The translations under genes and the position numbers were made by a program. From positions 620,001-684,000 of the forward strand of contig NZ_CP141587.1 of the NCBI RefSeq assembly GCF_035593985.1: a DNA stretch of 64,000 nucleotides, in the 5' to 3' direction. Source of the DNA: Sphingomonas sp. LY29. GTDB taxonomy: Bacteria > Pseudomonadota > Alphaproteobacteria > Sphingomonadales > Sphingomonadaceae. The notes under the pieces were generated by a model, which saw nothing but the letters and a program-made list of their open reading frames with translations, was not told the origin of the DNA and searched no databases. Below are positions 52,779-63,717 of this stretch, in pieces; positions within the stretch are counted from its first letter, which is position 1; the number at the start of each line of letters is the position of its first letter.

Positions 52779-53957
52779 GTGAAGACGCACCATCTTGATA
52801 TGGATCAACTGGCCAACATCCTTCGCCCCACCCCCGGCCAACTCGCCCTGGCGGAGGCGCTGGCACGGGGAGAATCGGCGCTGGGATCGGGCATCCAGAC
52901 GATCCCTGCGACGAGCTACACGGATCCGGCTCGCTTCGAGATGGAGCAACGCGCGATCTTCGAGCGGATGCCGCATTTGCTGGCGCCGTCCGCTCTTCTC
53001 CCCCTTGCGAGCACGGCGGTCGCGCACGACGATTACGGCACGCCCCTGATCGTCAGCCGCGATGCCGATGGGCGTGCGCACGTCATGGCCAACGTCTGCC
53101 GCCATCGCGGGACCCGGCTGATCGACAGCACCGAGGCGCACGCCGCCAAGCGCATCGTCTGTCCTTATCACGCCTGGGCCTACAAGCCCGACGGCACGCT
53201 GACCGGCATGCCGCGGGCGGAATGCTTCCCGGGTTTCGACAAGGGCGAGCATGGCCTGCGCGAATTCGCCAGCATCGAGTCCGGCGGGCTGATCTGGTGG
53301 TCTCGCAACGACAATGCCGACTTCCGCGATGTCGAGCGACTGGCACCCGATCTCGACGCGTTCGGGATGAAGGACCTGCACCTCTATCGCCGCAAGACGC
53401 ATGACGTCACGGCGAACTGGAAGCTGGTCATCGATGCCTTCCTCGAAAGCTATCATGTCCAGCGGCTGCACGCCTCGACCATCGCCAGCTTCTTCGCTGA
53501 CGGCATCACCGTCGCCGACACGATCGGCCCGCACCAGCGCGCGGCGGTGGGGCGCGAGGCCTATCTGGCCGACATTGACCGCGACGACTGGCGGTCGCTG
53601 CGCAAGGCAGTGACCTTCACCTACCAGATCTTTCCGGCATCGGTGGTGATCGTCAGCCCGGATTATATCAACCTGCTGATCGCGATGCCGCAGTCGGTCG
53701 GGCGGACGCTGGTGGAGGACGTGATGCTGATCCCCGAAGCGCCGATGACCAACGACGCCGAGGCGCATTGGCAGAAAAGCTGGGACCTGCTCGACGGCGG
53801 CACCTTCGGCGGCGAAGACTTCCATGCGGCCGAGCTTTGTCAGCGCGGCCTGATGTCGGGCGAGCTGAAAGAGGTGAAGCTAGGCACGCTGGAAGACGGC
53901 ATCGCCCGCTTCCACGAGCGCGTCGACGAGGCGCTTCAGCTCGCCTCGAACGCGTAG
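52779..53957 (+). CDS. Rieske non-heme iron aromatic-ring oxygenase alpha subunit
   Basis: About 392 aa, or 385 from ATG 52800. The N-terminal Rieske domain binds [2Fe-2S] through CRHRG and CPYHAW. The catalytic domain has the mononuclear iron site LVIDAFLESYHVQRLH. The substrate could be an aromatic acid, carnitine/choline-like compound or stachydrine; no reductase gene is adjacent. The start GTG 52779 or ATG 52800 is not resolved. The end overlaps the convergent response-regulator gene by 22 bases. Confidence 0.88.
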   Translation: MKTHHLDMDQLANILRPTPGQLALAEALARGESALGSGIQTIPATSYTDPARFEMEQRAIFERMPHLLAPSALLPLASTAVAHDDYGTPLIVSRDADGRAHVMANVCRHRGTRLIDSTEAHAAKRIVCPYHAWAYKPDGTLTGMPRAECFPGFDKGEHGLREFASIESGGLIWWSRNDNADFRDVERLAPDLDAFGMKDLHLYRRKTHDVTANWKLVIDAFLESYHVQRLHASTIASFFADGITVADTIGPHQRAAVGREAYLADIDRDDWRSLRKAVTFTYQIFPASVVIVSPDYINLLIAMPQSVGRTLVEDVMLIPEAPMTNDAEAHWQKSWDLLDGGTFGGEDFHAAELCQRGLMSGELKEVKLGTLEDGIARFHERVDEALQLASNA

Positions 53958-54367
53958 AGGATCAGCCCCTTGGGCGGGCGGACCTTTTCCCCGGCCAAAT
54001 GCTGGTCGACGGCCTTCAGCGCCTGACGCAGGGTCCGCTCGTTATACGGCTTGAGCAGGCAGCCGATCGCAAGGTCGGCCGCGTCGTCGGGCGCCATTCC
54101 GGTTGCGAACAACACGGGGATGCCGCGCTGCTTGGCCAGCCTGGCAACATCGATCCCACTACGCTCGCCGCTCAGGCGCACGTCCGACAGGATCAAATCG
54201 ACCTGTTCGCGATCCAGCGTTGCCTCGGCATCGGCATATCTGTCATGGGTCGCGACGACCTCATAACCCGCGTCGCCGATCATATTTTCATTGTCGAACG
54301 CGGTCAGCGGTTCGTCTTCGACGATGAGGATGCGCTTGACGACGCGAGTGCGCTTCCCGAACAGCAT
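53936..54367 (-). CDS. Single-domain response regulator (REC)
   Basis: A 143-aa receiver: VEDEP (Glu17-Asp18), phospho-acceptor Asp62 (ILSDVRLSGERSG), Thr in FATGM and Lys106 in LKPYNE. It has a basic N-terminal extension. With no output domain or adjacent kinase, its partner is unknown; the LKPYNE ending resembles PAS-kinase-linked CheY-like receivers. ATG 54367 (MLFGKRTRVV) was chosen; the longer frame overlaps the divergent gene. Confidence 0.87.
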   Translation of the reverse strand: MLFGKRTRVVKRILIVEDEPLTAFDNENMIGDAGYEVVATHDRYADAEATLDREQVDLILSDVRLSGERSGIDVARLAKQRGIPVLFATGMAPDDAADLAIGCLLKPYNERTLRQALKAVDQHLAGEKVRPPKGLILYAFEAS

Positions 54368-54390
54368 GTGACCCCCGTAGGAAAAACCAG

Positions 54391-55215
54391 ATGACCTCGC
54401 AACGAACGAAGCGCCCGCCGGTGCCGCGCCAGGGACGACGCGATGCACGCGGCGCGCAGCCGCCCCGCGGCCCGAAGCCCGGCCCGGCCCGCGACGACGG
54501 GCCTCAGCGCATCGCCAAGCTGCTCGCACGCGCCGGGATCGCCTCGCGCCGCGACATCGAACGGATGATCGAGGAAGGCCGTGTCGCGATCAATGGCGAC
54601 GTGCTGACGACGCCGGCGACTGTGCTGACCAGCCTCCAAGGCGTGACCGTCGACGGCAAGCCGGTAAGGCCGCCCGCCGCGGCGCGCCTGTTCCGCTTCA
54701 ACAAGCCCGAGGCGACGCTAACTGCCGCGCGCGACCCCAAGGGACGCCCGACGATCTACGATCGACTTCCCGAGGGCTTGCCGCGCGTCATGCCGGTCGG
54801 CCGCCTCGACTTCATGACGGAAGGTCTGCTGCTGCTGACCAACGACGGCGAGCTGAAGCGTCAGCTGGAATTGCCGAGCAGCGGCGTGGTGCGAACCTAT
54901 CGCGCGCGGGCGTTCGGCGACGTGACGCAGGACCAGCTCGAAGAACTGGCCGAGGGGGTCACGATCGAGGGCGTGCGCTACGGATCGATCAACGCGAACC
55001 TCGAGCGGCGGACCGGTCGCAACTGCTGGATCGAGATGGCGCTGACCGAAGGCAAGAACCGCGAAGTCCGCCGCGTGCTCGCGCACCTTGGCCTTCAGGT
55101 TTCGCGCCTGATCCGCACCAGTTACGGCCCCTTTACCCTCGAACCGCTGCAGACGGGCGACGTCGACGAGGTGCCGCGCGACCTCCTCAATCGTTTCCGG
55201 CAGACGCTAAAATGA
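54391..55215 (+). CDS. Pseudouridine synthase of the RluB/RsuA family
   Basis: The 274-aa protein has a basic N-terminal tail, an S4 RNA-binding domain (RIAKLLARAGIASRRDIERMIEEGRV) and the catalytic domain with GRLDFMTEGLLLLTNDG (catalytic Asp). It isomerises a uridine in 23S rRNA (RluB-like) or related RNA. It overlaps rsmD by 4 bases, an rRNA-modification operon. Confidence 0.9.
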   Translation: MTSQRTKRPPVPRQGRRDARGAQPPRGPKPGPARDDGPQRIAKLLARAGIASRRDIERMIEEGRVAINGDVLTTPATVLTSLQGVTVDGKPVRPPAAARLFRFNKPEATLTAARDPKGRPTIYDRLPEGLPRVMPVGRLDFMTEGLLLLTNDGELKRQLELPSSGVVRTYRARAFGDVTQDQLEELAEGVTIEGVRYGSINANLERRTGRNCWIEMALTEGKNREVRRVLAHLGLQVSRLIRTSYGPFTLEPLQTGDVDEVPRDLLNRFRQTLK

Positions 55216-55754
55216 GGATCATCGCCGGCGCGTGGCGCGGGCGGCCGCTCGTCGCACCCAAGGGGCAGGATACCCGCCCCACCGCCGATCGCACGCGCGA
55301 GACGCTGTTCTCGATGCTCATCAGCCGGGTCGGCGATTTCGAGGGTCTGCGCGTTGCCGACCTGTTTGCCGGAAGCGGCGCGCTTGGCCTTGAGGCGCTA
55401 TCGCGCGGTGCGGCCGAGGCGACCTTTGTCGAGCAGGACCGCGCGGCGATCAAGGCGATCGAGACAAATCTGGAAAAGCTGGGCGCTTTGACGCGCGGCA
55501 CGATCCGCGGAGGTTCCGCGCTCGCCTTGCCGAAGTCGGCACCGTTCGATCTCATCCTTGCCGATCCGCCCTATGCGGACGGCTCGGGCACCGCTGCGGC
55601 CACGGCGATCGCCAAGGCGCAATGGGTCGCGCCCGGCGGTTGGGTCGCGATCGAGACGGAGCGCAAGCAGGTCGTCGAAGCGCCCGAAGGCTGGCGGCTG
55701 GATGCCGAGCGCGATGTGGGTCGCGCCCGGATCACCCTGTTCCAGGCCAGTTAG
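55212..55754 (+). CDS. rsmD: 16S rRNA (guanine(966)-N(2))-methyltransferase
   Basis: A 180-aa Rossmann-fold methyltransferase: MRIIAGAWRGRPL start, VADLFAGSGALGLEALSRGA (SAM loop), and LADPPYADG (the D/N-PPY catalytic motif). It methylates G966 in the small-subunit rRNA. The start overlaps the upstream pseudouridine synthase (ATGA). The stop overlaps the convergent gene by 4 bases. Confidence 0.93.
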   Translation: MRIIAGAWRGRPLVAPKGQDTRPTADRTRETLFSMLISRVGDFEGLRVADLFAGSGALGLEALSRGAAEATFVEQDRAAIKAIETNLEKLGALTRGTIRGGSALALPKSAPFDLILADPPYADGSGTAAATAIAKAQWVAPGGWVAIETERKQVVEAPEGWRLDAERDVGRARITLFQAS

Positions 55755-56116
55755 ACCTTCCGCTTCGCATTTGCGTCGGCGGCGCTGTCCTTGACCGCCT
55801 TGAATTCGGTCATCAGCCGCTTGCCGATCGCATTGGCGGCAGCCGTGCCTGCGGCCTTCAGCGCGGTCGACGACGACCGCGCCGATGCCGCGGCCTTGGT
55901 CGCGCCGCCACGTTCGGCGAGTGCTGCCACGGCAGCAGTCGCGCCGATCGCGATCAGGTCGACGACCAGCGGATGATCGGCAAGCTTGGCAACCGCATCG
56001 AGGCCCTTGTGGCCCTTGTCCTTGATCTTGGCCGAAGCCTTCTTGGCCTTGCCTTTGGTGTCGGCCTTCTTCGCCTTCGTCTTCGGCTTTTCCGCCTTGG
56101 TCTTGTCCTTCGCCAT
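55751..56116 (-). CDS. Lys/Ala-rich small protein
   Basis: A 121-aa protein with a Lys-rich first third (KTKAEKPKTKAKKADTKGKA) and an Ala-rich helical domain (DLIAIGATAAVAALAERGG). It resembles histone-like or DNA-binding tails; no established family. It is well expressed-looking (ATG after GGAGAG) and convergent with rsmD. Confidence 0.7.
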   Translation of the reverse strand: MAKDKTKAEKPKTKAKKADTKGKAKKASAKIKDKGHKGLDAVAKLADHPLVVDLIAIGATAAVAALAERGGATKAAASARSSSTALKAAGTAAANAIGKRLMTEFKAVKDSAADANAKRKV

Positions 56117-56139
56117 GTGCGACTCTCCTTTGGGGCCGC

Positions 56140-56748
56140 TCAGGCGGCGGGTTCGATGATCCTCATGTCGGCGTCCGCATAAGGCTGTGCAAGAGCACAG
56201 GCGTCGGCGCGATTGCCGTCAAGCCACTGCATCGCGTCCGCCGGCTTCAGCATCACCGGCATCGCCTTGGGATGGATGTCGCCGACGACACGATTCGCGT
56301 CGCAGGTCAGGAAGGCCATGAACGGCCCACCCTCACCCGGCCGCCACAGCCCCGCAAAGGCAAACAGCGGGTCCACCTCTTCATGAAGCCCGAACCACAC
56401 CTTGCGCTTTCGCCCGGTGTCGGGGTCGGCAACCTGCGTCCACTCGCAAAAGCGCGTAACTGGAACCAGGCAACGACGGTCGGGTCGATCGAGCGCCGAC
56501 CGCCAGAAGGGACTGTCGAGATTGCGGACGTTGGTGATCGGCCGTCCCTTGGCCGCCGCCGGGCCCGGAAATCCCCACGTCATGCTGTCGAGCTTCAGGT
56601 CGCCCGCCTCTCCACGGCGAAGCACCGGCGCAGGGCGCCCGGGATAGATTTCGTCGAAGGGAGGAAGATTTCCCCGATCGCCCTCGAACGGACCGAATAG
56701 TCGCCGCATTTCGTCGACGGTCGCAGTCATCGTGTAAAGATTGCACAT
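56140..56748 (-). CDS. SOS response-associated peptidase (YedK/HMCES type)
   Basis: A 202-aa SRAP protein: catalytic Cys2, NVRNLDSPFWRSAL (substrate Asn), the FCEW Glu, and IHPKAMPVML with the active-site His. It forms a stable thiazolidine crosslink at abasic sites in single-stranded DNA. A 19-base palindrome lies upstream at 56772-56790. The ATG 56748 is supported because Cys2 must become N-terminal. Confidence 0.93.
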   Translation of the reverse strand: MCNLYTMTATVDEMRRLFGPFEGDRGNLPPFDEIYPGRPAPVLRRGEAGDLKLDSMTWGFPGPAAAKGRPITNVRNLDSPFWRSALDRPDRRCLVPVTRFCEWTQVADPDTGRKRKVWFGLHEEVDPLFAFAGLWRPGEGGPFMAFLTCDANRVVGDIHPKAMPVMLKPADAMQWLDGNRADACALAQPYADADMRIIEPAA

Positions 56749-56771
56749 ACCAAAAGGTCTTCTGCCACCCG

Positions 56772-56790
56772 ACGACGAACCGTTCGTCGT
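56772..56790. promoter_or_regulatory. 19-base palindrome upstream of the YedK/HMCES-type gene
   Basis: ACGACGAAC-C-GTTCGTCGT (9-bp perfect arms) lies 24 bases before the SRAP start. It contains one GTTC and one GAAC, the elements of alphaproteobacterial LexA boxes, but not in the direct GTTC-N7-GTTC arrangement. It may be an operator. Confidence 0.45.
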
Positions 56791-56904
56791 TAATAATGTC
56801 GATCCTAGTTAATGCCGCTTGGCATGTTGTCCAAGGTTCATGAAACAAGCGGCAAGGTCGTCGCGTTGAAGTGACGAACAGAATGAAGAATTAGGAGTTT
56901 TATC

Positions 56905-57210
56905 ATGCAGAGGTTCATGCTGGCACTTGCCGCCACTACCCTCACCATTCCCGCCCTGCCGGCAGTCGCGCTGGCTCAGAGCGACGGCTATTATCACGGC
57001 AAGACGTGGCGCGACGGCCAGGGTCGTCTTCGCTGCAAGCGCAGCAACGGCACGACCGGCCTGATCGTCGGCGCCGCCGGCGGCGCCCTGATCGGCCGCG
57101 CGATCGATACGCGCGGTGAGCGCGCGACGGGTACCATCGTCGGCGCTGCGGCCGGCGCCCTCCTAGGCCGTCAGGTCGAACGCAGCCGCTCGCGTAGCCG
57201 CTGCCGCTAA
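56905..57210 (+). CDS. Secreted glycine-zipper 2TM-like protein
   Basis: A 101-aa protein with signal peptide (cleavage after ALA near residue 24), then HGKTWRDGQGRLRCKRSNGTTGLIVG and two glycine-zipper repeats (GAAGGALIGRAIDTRG, GAAAGALLGRQVERS), ending in an Arg/Ser-rich tail. It is similar to the Rick-17kDa/glycine-zipper outer-membrane protein group. GGAG lies 9 bases before ATG 56905. An inverted repeat follows. Confidence 0.85.
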   Translation: MQRFMLALAATTLTIPALPAVALAQSDGYYHGKTWRDGQGRLRCKRSNGTTGLIVGAAGGALIGRAIDTRGERATGTIVGAAAGALLGRQVERSRSRSRCR

Positions 57211-57218
57211 TACAAAGT

Positions 57219-57259
57219 TGGCCGGCGCCACCTCCCACCCCCTGATCGGGCGCCGGCCA
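57219..57259 (+). terminator. GC-rich inverted repeat after the glycine-zipper gene
   Basis: TGGCCGGCGCC (57219-57229) pairs perfectly with GGCGCCGGCCA (57249-57259) around a 19-base loop. No T-tract follows. It probably marks the 3' end of the transcript. Confidence 0.5.
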
Positions 57260-57331
57260 TTCACACCCTGGGTGTATTGACACAATAATACAGCTGTGAC
57301 AGCCTTAGGGCCTCACAGGGGGTTATTGTCC

Positions 57332-58486
57332 ATGTATACCCAGAATGATCTCGACGAGGCGGTGGCCGCCGGTGCGTTCAGCCCGGAAGCCGCCGCCTCT
57401 CTTCGTTCCTATGTCGATGGGCGGCGTTCGCTGCCCGCGGTCGACGAGGAGCATTTCCGGCTGATCACCGGGTTCAATGATATTTTCGTGTCCATCGCCG
57501 CGGCGATCCTGCTGTTCGCGGTCGGATGGATTGGCCAGGCTATCGGTCAGGCCATGGGGCTAATCGCGACCGACGGAGGTCGCGAAGGTCCGAGCTTCCT
57601 CGCACCACTAGCGGTCGCTGCCACGTCCTGGGGCCTGGCCTTGTTCTTCACCGCAAGGCGCCGGATGGCGCTCCCCTCGATCCTGCTCGTCTTTTCGTTC
57701 GTGTTCGCAGTCTTCTCCACGGTGGCCCTGATCGAAGCCCAGGCCATGTTGTCGGTCGTCGGTCCTGAGCGCCTCGAAACAACATTTGGCAACAACGAAG
57801 CTGCAGGAAAGGCACTCGTCGGCGGACTGGCCGCCTTGGCCTTCGCGATTGCCGGGGCCGCAGCGTGGGTCCACTGGAATCGCTTCCGCGTTCCCGTGAC
57901 CGTCGCCGCAGGAGCGCTTGCGGTGGTCGGCATCTTCCTCGCCATCGTGGCAGCGGTGCTGGCGGAGCAGGTCGGCAACCTTCGCAACGTCATGCTCGGC
58001 TTCACCTTGCTGCTCGGCGTCGGCATGTTCCTGTTCGCAATGCGTTGGGACTCGTCGGATCCGGCGCGCGTGACGCGGCGCAGCGATGTCGCTTTCTGGC
58101 TCCACCTTTTGGCGGCGCCGATGATCGTGCACCCCGTCTTCACGCTGCTCGGCCTGAACGACGGCAATGCCACGATCGGGGAAGGCCTCATCGTGGTCGC
58201 GCTCTACGTCGTGCTCGGGATTGCCGCGCTCGCGGTCGATCGTCGCGCCCTCCTCGTGTCGGCGCTGGCCTACGTGCTCTACGCGCTCAGCGCATTGTTC
58301 GAGCAGGTGGGCGCGGTCGAACTCAACATCGCGCTGACCGCGCTGGTGATCGGCTCAGCACTGCTGCTGCTGTCGGCCTTCTGGCACCAGGGACGGCGGA
58401 TGGTGGTCGATCGGCTTCCGGCCGGTTTGCAGTCGCGGCTGCCGTTGCTCGACCGCGTCGCGCCTAGTCCTCAACCAGCCGCATGA
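57332..58486 (+). CDS. DUF2157-like polytopic membrane protein
   Basis: The 384-aa protein begins with a soluble helical domain (NDLDEAVAAGAFSPEAAASLRSYVDGR) typical of DUF2157, then about 10 TM helices. The function is unknown. ATG 57332 (MYTQNDLDEA) was preferred over an upstream frame. A TTGACA is present at 57277-57282. An intrinsic terminator for it sits at 58566-58603 inside the opposite gene, and the stop overlaps DUF2794 by 23 bases. Confidence 0.8.
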   Translation: MYTQNDLDEAVAAGAFSPEAAASLRSYVDGRRSLPAVDEEHFRLITGFNDIFVSIAAAILLFAVGWIGQAIGQAMGLIATDGGREGPSFLAPLAVAATSWGLALFFTARRRMALPSILLVFSFVFAVFSTVALIEAQAMLSVVGPERLETTFGNNEAAGKALVGGLAALAFAIAGAAAWVHWNRFRVPVTVAAGALAVVGIFLAIVAAVLAEQVGNLRNVMLGFTLLLGVGMFLFAMRWDSSDPARVTRRSDVAFWLHLLAAPMIVHPVFTLLGLNDGNATIGEGLIVVALYVVLGIAALAVDRRALLVSALAYVLYALSALFEQVGAVELNIALTALVIGSALLLLSAFWHQGRRMVVDRLPAGLQSRLPLLDRVAPSPQPAA

Positions 58487-58808
58487 GCCGGCGCTCGAGC
58501 GGGGCAAGCACGCCGTAGAGGTCGTGGCCCCGCTTGAGCACCGCGCCATGTTCACTGATCAAGGCAAACGCCCCCTGCTTCGACCGAAGTCGGGGGCGTT
58601 TTTCGATGCGGACCTCGGGCCGCTCGGTCGCTCGGCGAAACGCGGCGAAGATCGCGACGTCGGGATGGAACGACAGTCCGTAATCGCGCCAATGCCCGGC
58701 AGCGACCATCCGTCCGTAAAGGTCGAGGATGCGCTGCAATTCCTGCCGGTCGAAGGCGGCGACCTGATTACGGTCTTTCGGCCCCGGAAACGGGGTGACG
58801 ACGCTCAA
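58464..58808 (-). CDS. DUF2794 protein
   Basis: A 114-aa soluble protein: [41 protein letters not shown] and [17 protein letters not shown] are diagnostic of alphaproteobacterial DUF2794. The function is unknown. The TTG at 58808 overlaps the cysE stop (TTGA), giving [10 protein letters not shown]. It is the second gene of a cysE-DUF2794 operon. Confidence 0.85.
   Translation of the reverse strand: MSVVTPFPGPKDRNQVAAFDRQELQRILDLYGRMVAAGHWRDYGLSFHPDVAIFAAFRRATERPEVRIEKRPRLRSKQGAFALISEHGAVLKRGHDLYGVLAPLERRLMRLVED
58566..58603 (+). terminator. Intrinsic terminator embedded in the antisense DUF2794 gene
   Basis: AAACGCCCCC (58566-58575) pairs with GGGGGCGTTT (58592-58601), with inner CTTC/GAAG, and T residues run to 58603. 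It is 80 bases past the DUF2157 stop, so this plus-strand transcript would end inside the opposite coding sequence. Confidence 0.7.
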
Positions 58809-59491
58809 GCGCTCTTGGCCTTGGGCGCCGGCTGGTTCCGCGCTTCGAGGTCGGACATCTGCTTCGCAATGGTCTGAAGTTGCGCTTCCAGCTCCGCAAT
58901 CCGCGCATAGGCCGGATCGCAATTCTCGCCGCAGGGCGTTCCGTAAGGGACGAAGCCGGGACTGTAGTGGACCGTGTCCACCGGCACGGGTCGAGCCGGG
59001 ATGCCGACGACGGTCCCATTAGGCACGACGTCCTTGGTCACCACGGCGTTCGCGCCGACACGAGCACCCTCACCGACGATGATCGGTCCAAGGACCTGGG
59101 CGCCCGAGCCGATGACGACACCCGACTTCAACGTCGGATGGCGCTTGCCGCCAACGCCGGTCGATGGATTGGTCCCGCCGAGCGTGACATTCTGATAGAT
59201 GGTGACATAGTCGCCGATGTCCGCGGTTTCGCCGATGACGGTGAAACCATGATCGATGAAGAACCGCGCGCCGATGGTCGCGCCGGGATGGATGTCGATC
59301 GCCGTCAACAGTCGTGACAGGTGGTTCACGAAGCGGGCGAGGAAGAACAGCTTCCCGCCGTAGAGCCAGTGCGCGACACGGTGAAATCCGAGTGCGAGCA
59401 CGCCCGGATAAAGAAGCACTTCCCATCGCGATCGCGCCGCCGGATCGCGGGACTTCACGGAATCGAGATAGGCGATAAACGACGATGCCAC
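58805..59491 (-). CDS. cysE: Serine O-acetyltransferase
   Basis: A 228-aa protein with an N-terminal helical part ([37 protein letters not shown]) and a left-handed beta-helix of hexapeptide repeats ([38 protein letters not shown]). It includes the catalytic His/Asp pair region KRHPTL. It acetylates serine for cysteine synthesis. GTG 59491 was chosen with GGGAG upstream; ATG 59518 is the alternative. The C-terminal coiled segment is longer than usual. Confidence 0.88.
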   Translation of the reverse strand: MASSFIAYLDSVKSRDPAARSRWEVLLYPGVLALGFHRVAHWLYGGKLFFLARFVNHLSRLLTAIDIHPGATIGARFFIDHGFTVIGETADIGDYVTIYQNVTLGGTNPSTGVGGKRHPTLKSGVVIGSGAQVLGPIIVGEGARVGANAVVTKDVVPNGTVVGIPARPVPVDTVHYSPGFVPYGTPCGENCDPAYARIAELEAQLQTIAKQMSDLEARNQPAPKAKSA

Positions 59492-59608
59492 GCAGCTGGG
59501 CTCCCAAAGCGGCCCCATCGGCCTGTCATCAATTTAGGTCGTGGCAAGCCGAATGAAAAGGCAAAGCGAAACGCCGGTGCGTCGTCCCGCCTTGCCGCGG
59601 CGCAGCAA

Positions 59609-60415
59609 TTGCGGCAGGGAAATCGAGAGAGAACGGGCGGAGCGAGCCTCATCACGGTAGATTTCCTTCTCGATCCTGCGGTGCTCGTCCCGTTCATCCT
59701 GATCGGGTTTGCGGCGCAAATGATCGACGGCGCGCTGGGAATGGCGTTCGGCCAGATCAGCAGCACGCTCCTGATTACCCTCGGCGTTCCGCCAGCCGCC
59801 GCGTCCGCAGGCGTTCACACCGCCGAGACCTTTACCACCGCCGTTTCGGGCATCAGCCATGTCGCCCATCGCAACGTCGATTGGCGGCTGTTCGCGCGGA
59901 TCGTCATCCCCGGCGTGATCGGCGGGGTCGTCGGCGCCTACCTGCTGACTCAGATCAAGGCCGATGTCGCGCGGCCGTTTGTGCTCTCCTACCTCACTGC
60001 GCTGGGCCTCTACCTGCTCTACCGGGGCGCGATGCATCGCCACACCGAAAAGCAGCCCAAGGTGGTCTCCCCGCTGGGGTTGGCGGGTGGTTTCCTCGAT
60101 GCGGCTGGCGGCGGTGGCTGGGGTGCGATCGTGACGTCGAACCTGCTCGTTCAGGGCGGCAATCCGCGGAAGGTCATCGGCACGGTCAACACCGCCGAAT
60201 TCTTCCTGACGATCACCATTTCCGCGACCTTCATCGCGACGCTCGGCTGGGCTGCGTTTACGACTGCGACCGTCGGGCTGCTGATCGGCGGCGTCATTGC
60301 CGCACCGTTCGGCGCGCTGGTCGCCAAGAAGGTCGACCCCGACAAGCTCCTTACGTTTGTCGGCATCGTACTCAGCCTGACGAGCGGTTACGCGCTGTAC
60401 CGTTCGATTTTCTGA
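59609..60415 (+). CDS. TauE/SafE-family permease
   Basis: About 268 aa with eight TM segments in two repeats: VPFILIGFAAQMIDGALGMAFGQISSTLL and GGFLDAAGGGGWGAIVTSNLLVQGG, typical of TauE sulfite/sulfonate exporters. The start is uncertain: no ATG fits; TTG 59609 is used, but translation may begin closer to the first helix. It lies downstream of cysE on the opposite strand and may handle sulfur compounds, an inference. Confidence 0.8.
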   Translation: MRQGNRERTGGASLITVDFLLDPAVLVPFILIGFAAQMIDGALGMAFGQISSTLLITLGVPPAAASAGVHTAETFTTAVSGISHVAHRNVDWRLFARIVIPGVIGGVVGAYLLTQIKADVARPFVLSYLTALGLYLLYRGAMHRHTEKQPKVVSPLGLAGGFLDAAGGGGWGAIVTSNLLVQGGNPRKVIGTVNTAEFFLTITISATFIATLGWAAFTTATVGLLIGGVIAAPFGALVAKKVDPDKLLTFVGIVLSLTSGYALYRSIF

Positions 60416-60471
60416 CCGTTTCCATCATCGCCAGTTTCTTTTAAAAGCGGGCGATTGATTGGAAATGTGAT

Positions 60472-61377
60472 TTGTCGACGCACCTCCCCACGATCCGCCA
60501 GCTTCAATATCTGGTCGCGCTGCAAGACCACGGTCATTTCACTCGCGCCGCGGCAAGCTGCTTCATCACCCAATCCACCCTGTCCGCCAGCCTTCGCGAG
60601 CTTGAGACGCTGATCGGGACCCCGCTCGTCGAACGAACCCGCCGCGTGGTGCGCTTCACCCCGCTCGGTCTGCGGATTGCGGACAAGGCCAGAAAGGTGC
60701 TTCGCCAGGCGGAGGAACTGGCCGACATGGCCCGCGCCGAGGGACAGCCGCTCACCGGCGAATTGCGCATGGGTGTGATCCCGACGATCGCTCCCTTCCT
60801 GCTGCCGGCATTGCTGCCAAAAGTCAGGATCGAATGGCCGCGACTGCGTCTGTTTCTTCGCGAGGAGGCAAGTCAGGCGGCCTGCGATGCGCTTCATCGG
60901 GGGCAACTCGACTGCGTTCTGCTGGCGATGCCCTACGCGTGCGGCGACGTGGATCATTCGGCACTGTTCGACGACCGCCTGTTCGTCGCCTTTCCGCGCG
61001 GGGAAGCGCCGGACGGGGCGATGGTCCCCGCCGCGTCGATCGACGAGCAGCGACTGCTGCTATTGGAAGACGGGCATTGCCTGAAGGATCAGGCGCTGTC
61101 GGCGTGCAACCGGCCGGAGCTTCGTGCCGAGGCGGCGATGCTAGGCACGTCTTTGCACACGCTGGTGCAGATGGTCGACAATGGCTTGGGGCTGACGTTC
61201 GTGCCCGAAATAGCGATCCGTGCCGGGATTCTGGAGGGGACGGCAGTCGATGCTCGGCCGCTCAAGTCCGACAGCGGCTTCCGCCGGATTTCGCTGGTGT
61301 GGCGGAAATCGAGCCCACGGGAGGAAGAGTTTCGCCTGTTGGCCGACACGCTCCGCGAGATGGCGGTGGCCGGGTGA
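60472..61377 (+). CDS. oxyR: LysR-type peroxide sensor OxyR
   Basis: A 301-aa LysR regulator with N-terminal helix-turn-helix (ASCFITQSTLSASLRELE) and redox Cys203 and Cys212 in EDGHCLKDQALSACN, with the nine-residue spacing of OxyR. It forms a disulfide on H2O2 and activates antioxidant genes. The start is TTG 60472 after GGAA. katG converges from the other side, a natural target. Confidence 0.92.
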   Translation: MSTHLPTIRQLQYLVALQDHGHFTRAAASCFITQSTLSASLRELETLIGTPLVERTRRVVRFTPLGLRIADKARKVLRQAEELADMARAEGQPLTGELRMGVIPTIAPFLLPALLPKVRIEWPRLRLFLREEASQAACDALHRGQLDCVLLAMPYACGDVDHSALFDDRLFVAFPRGEAPDGAMVPAASIDEQRLLLLEDGHCLKDQALSACNRPELRAEAAMLGTSLHTLVQMVDNGLGLTFVPEIAIRAGILEGTAVDARPLKSDSGFRRISLVWRKSSPREEEFRLLADTLREMAVAG

Positions 61378-61380
61378 AGA

Positions 61381-61403
61381 GCGGGTGGCATCGCGCCACC
61401 CGC
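61381..61403. terminator. Hairpin between convergent oxyR and katG
   Basis: GCGGGTGGC (61381-61389) pairs with GCCACCCGC (61395-61403) around ATCGC, starting 4 bases after the oxyR stop and 11 bases before the katG stop. It may serve both transcripts, but T-tracts are absent. Confidence 0.6.
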
Positions 61404-61413
61404 CCCCACTCAA

Positions 61414-63717
<2,304 letters not shown>

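Noticed and set aside
56772..56790. LexA box
   Set aside because: Alphaproteobacterial LexA sites are direct repeats GTTC-N7-GTTC; this is an inverted repeat with no second direct copy.
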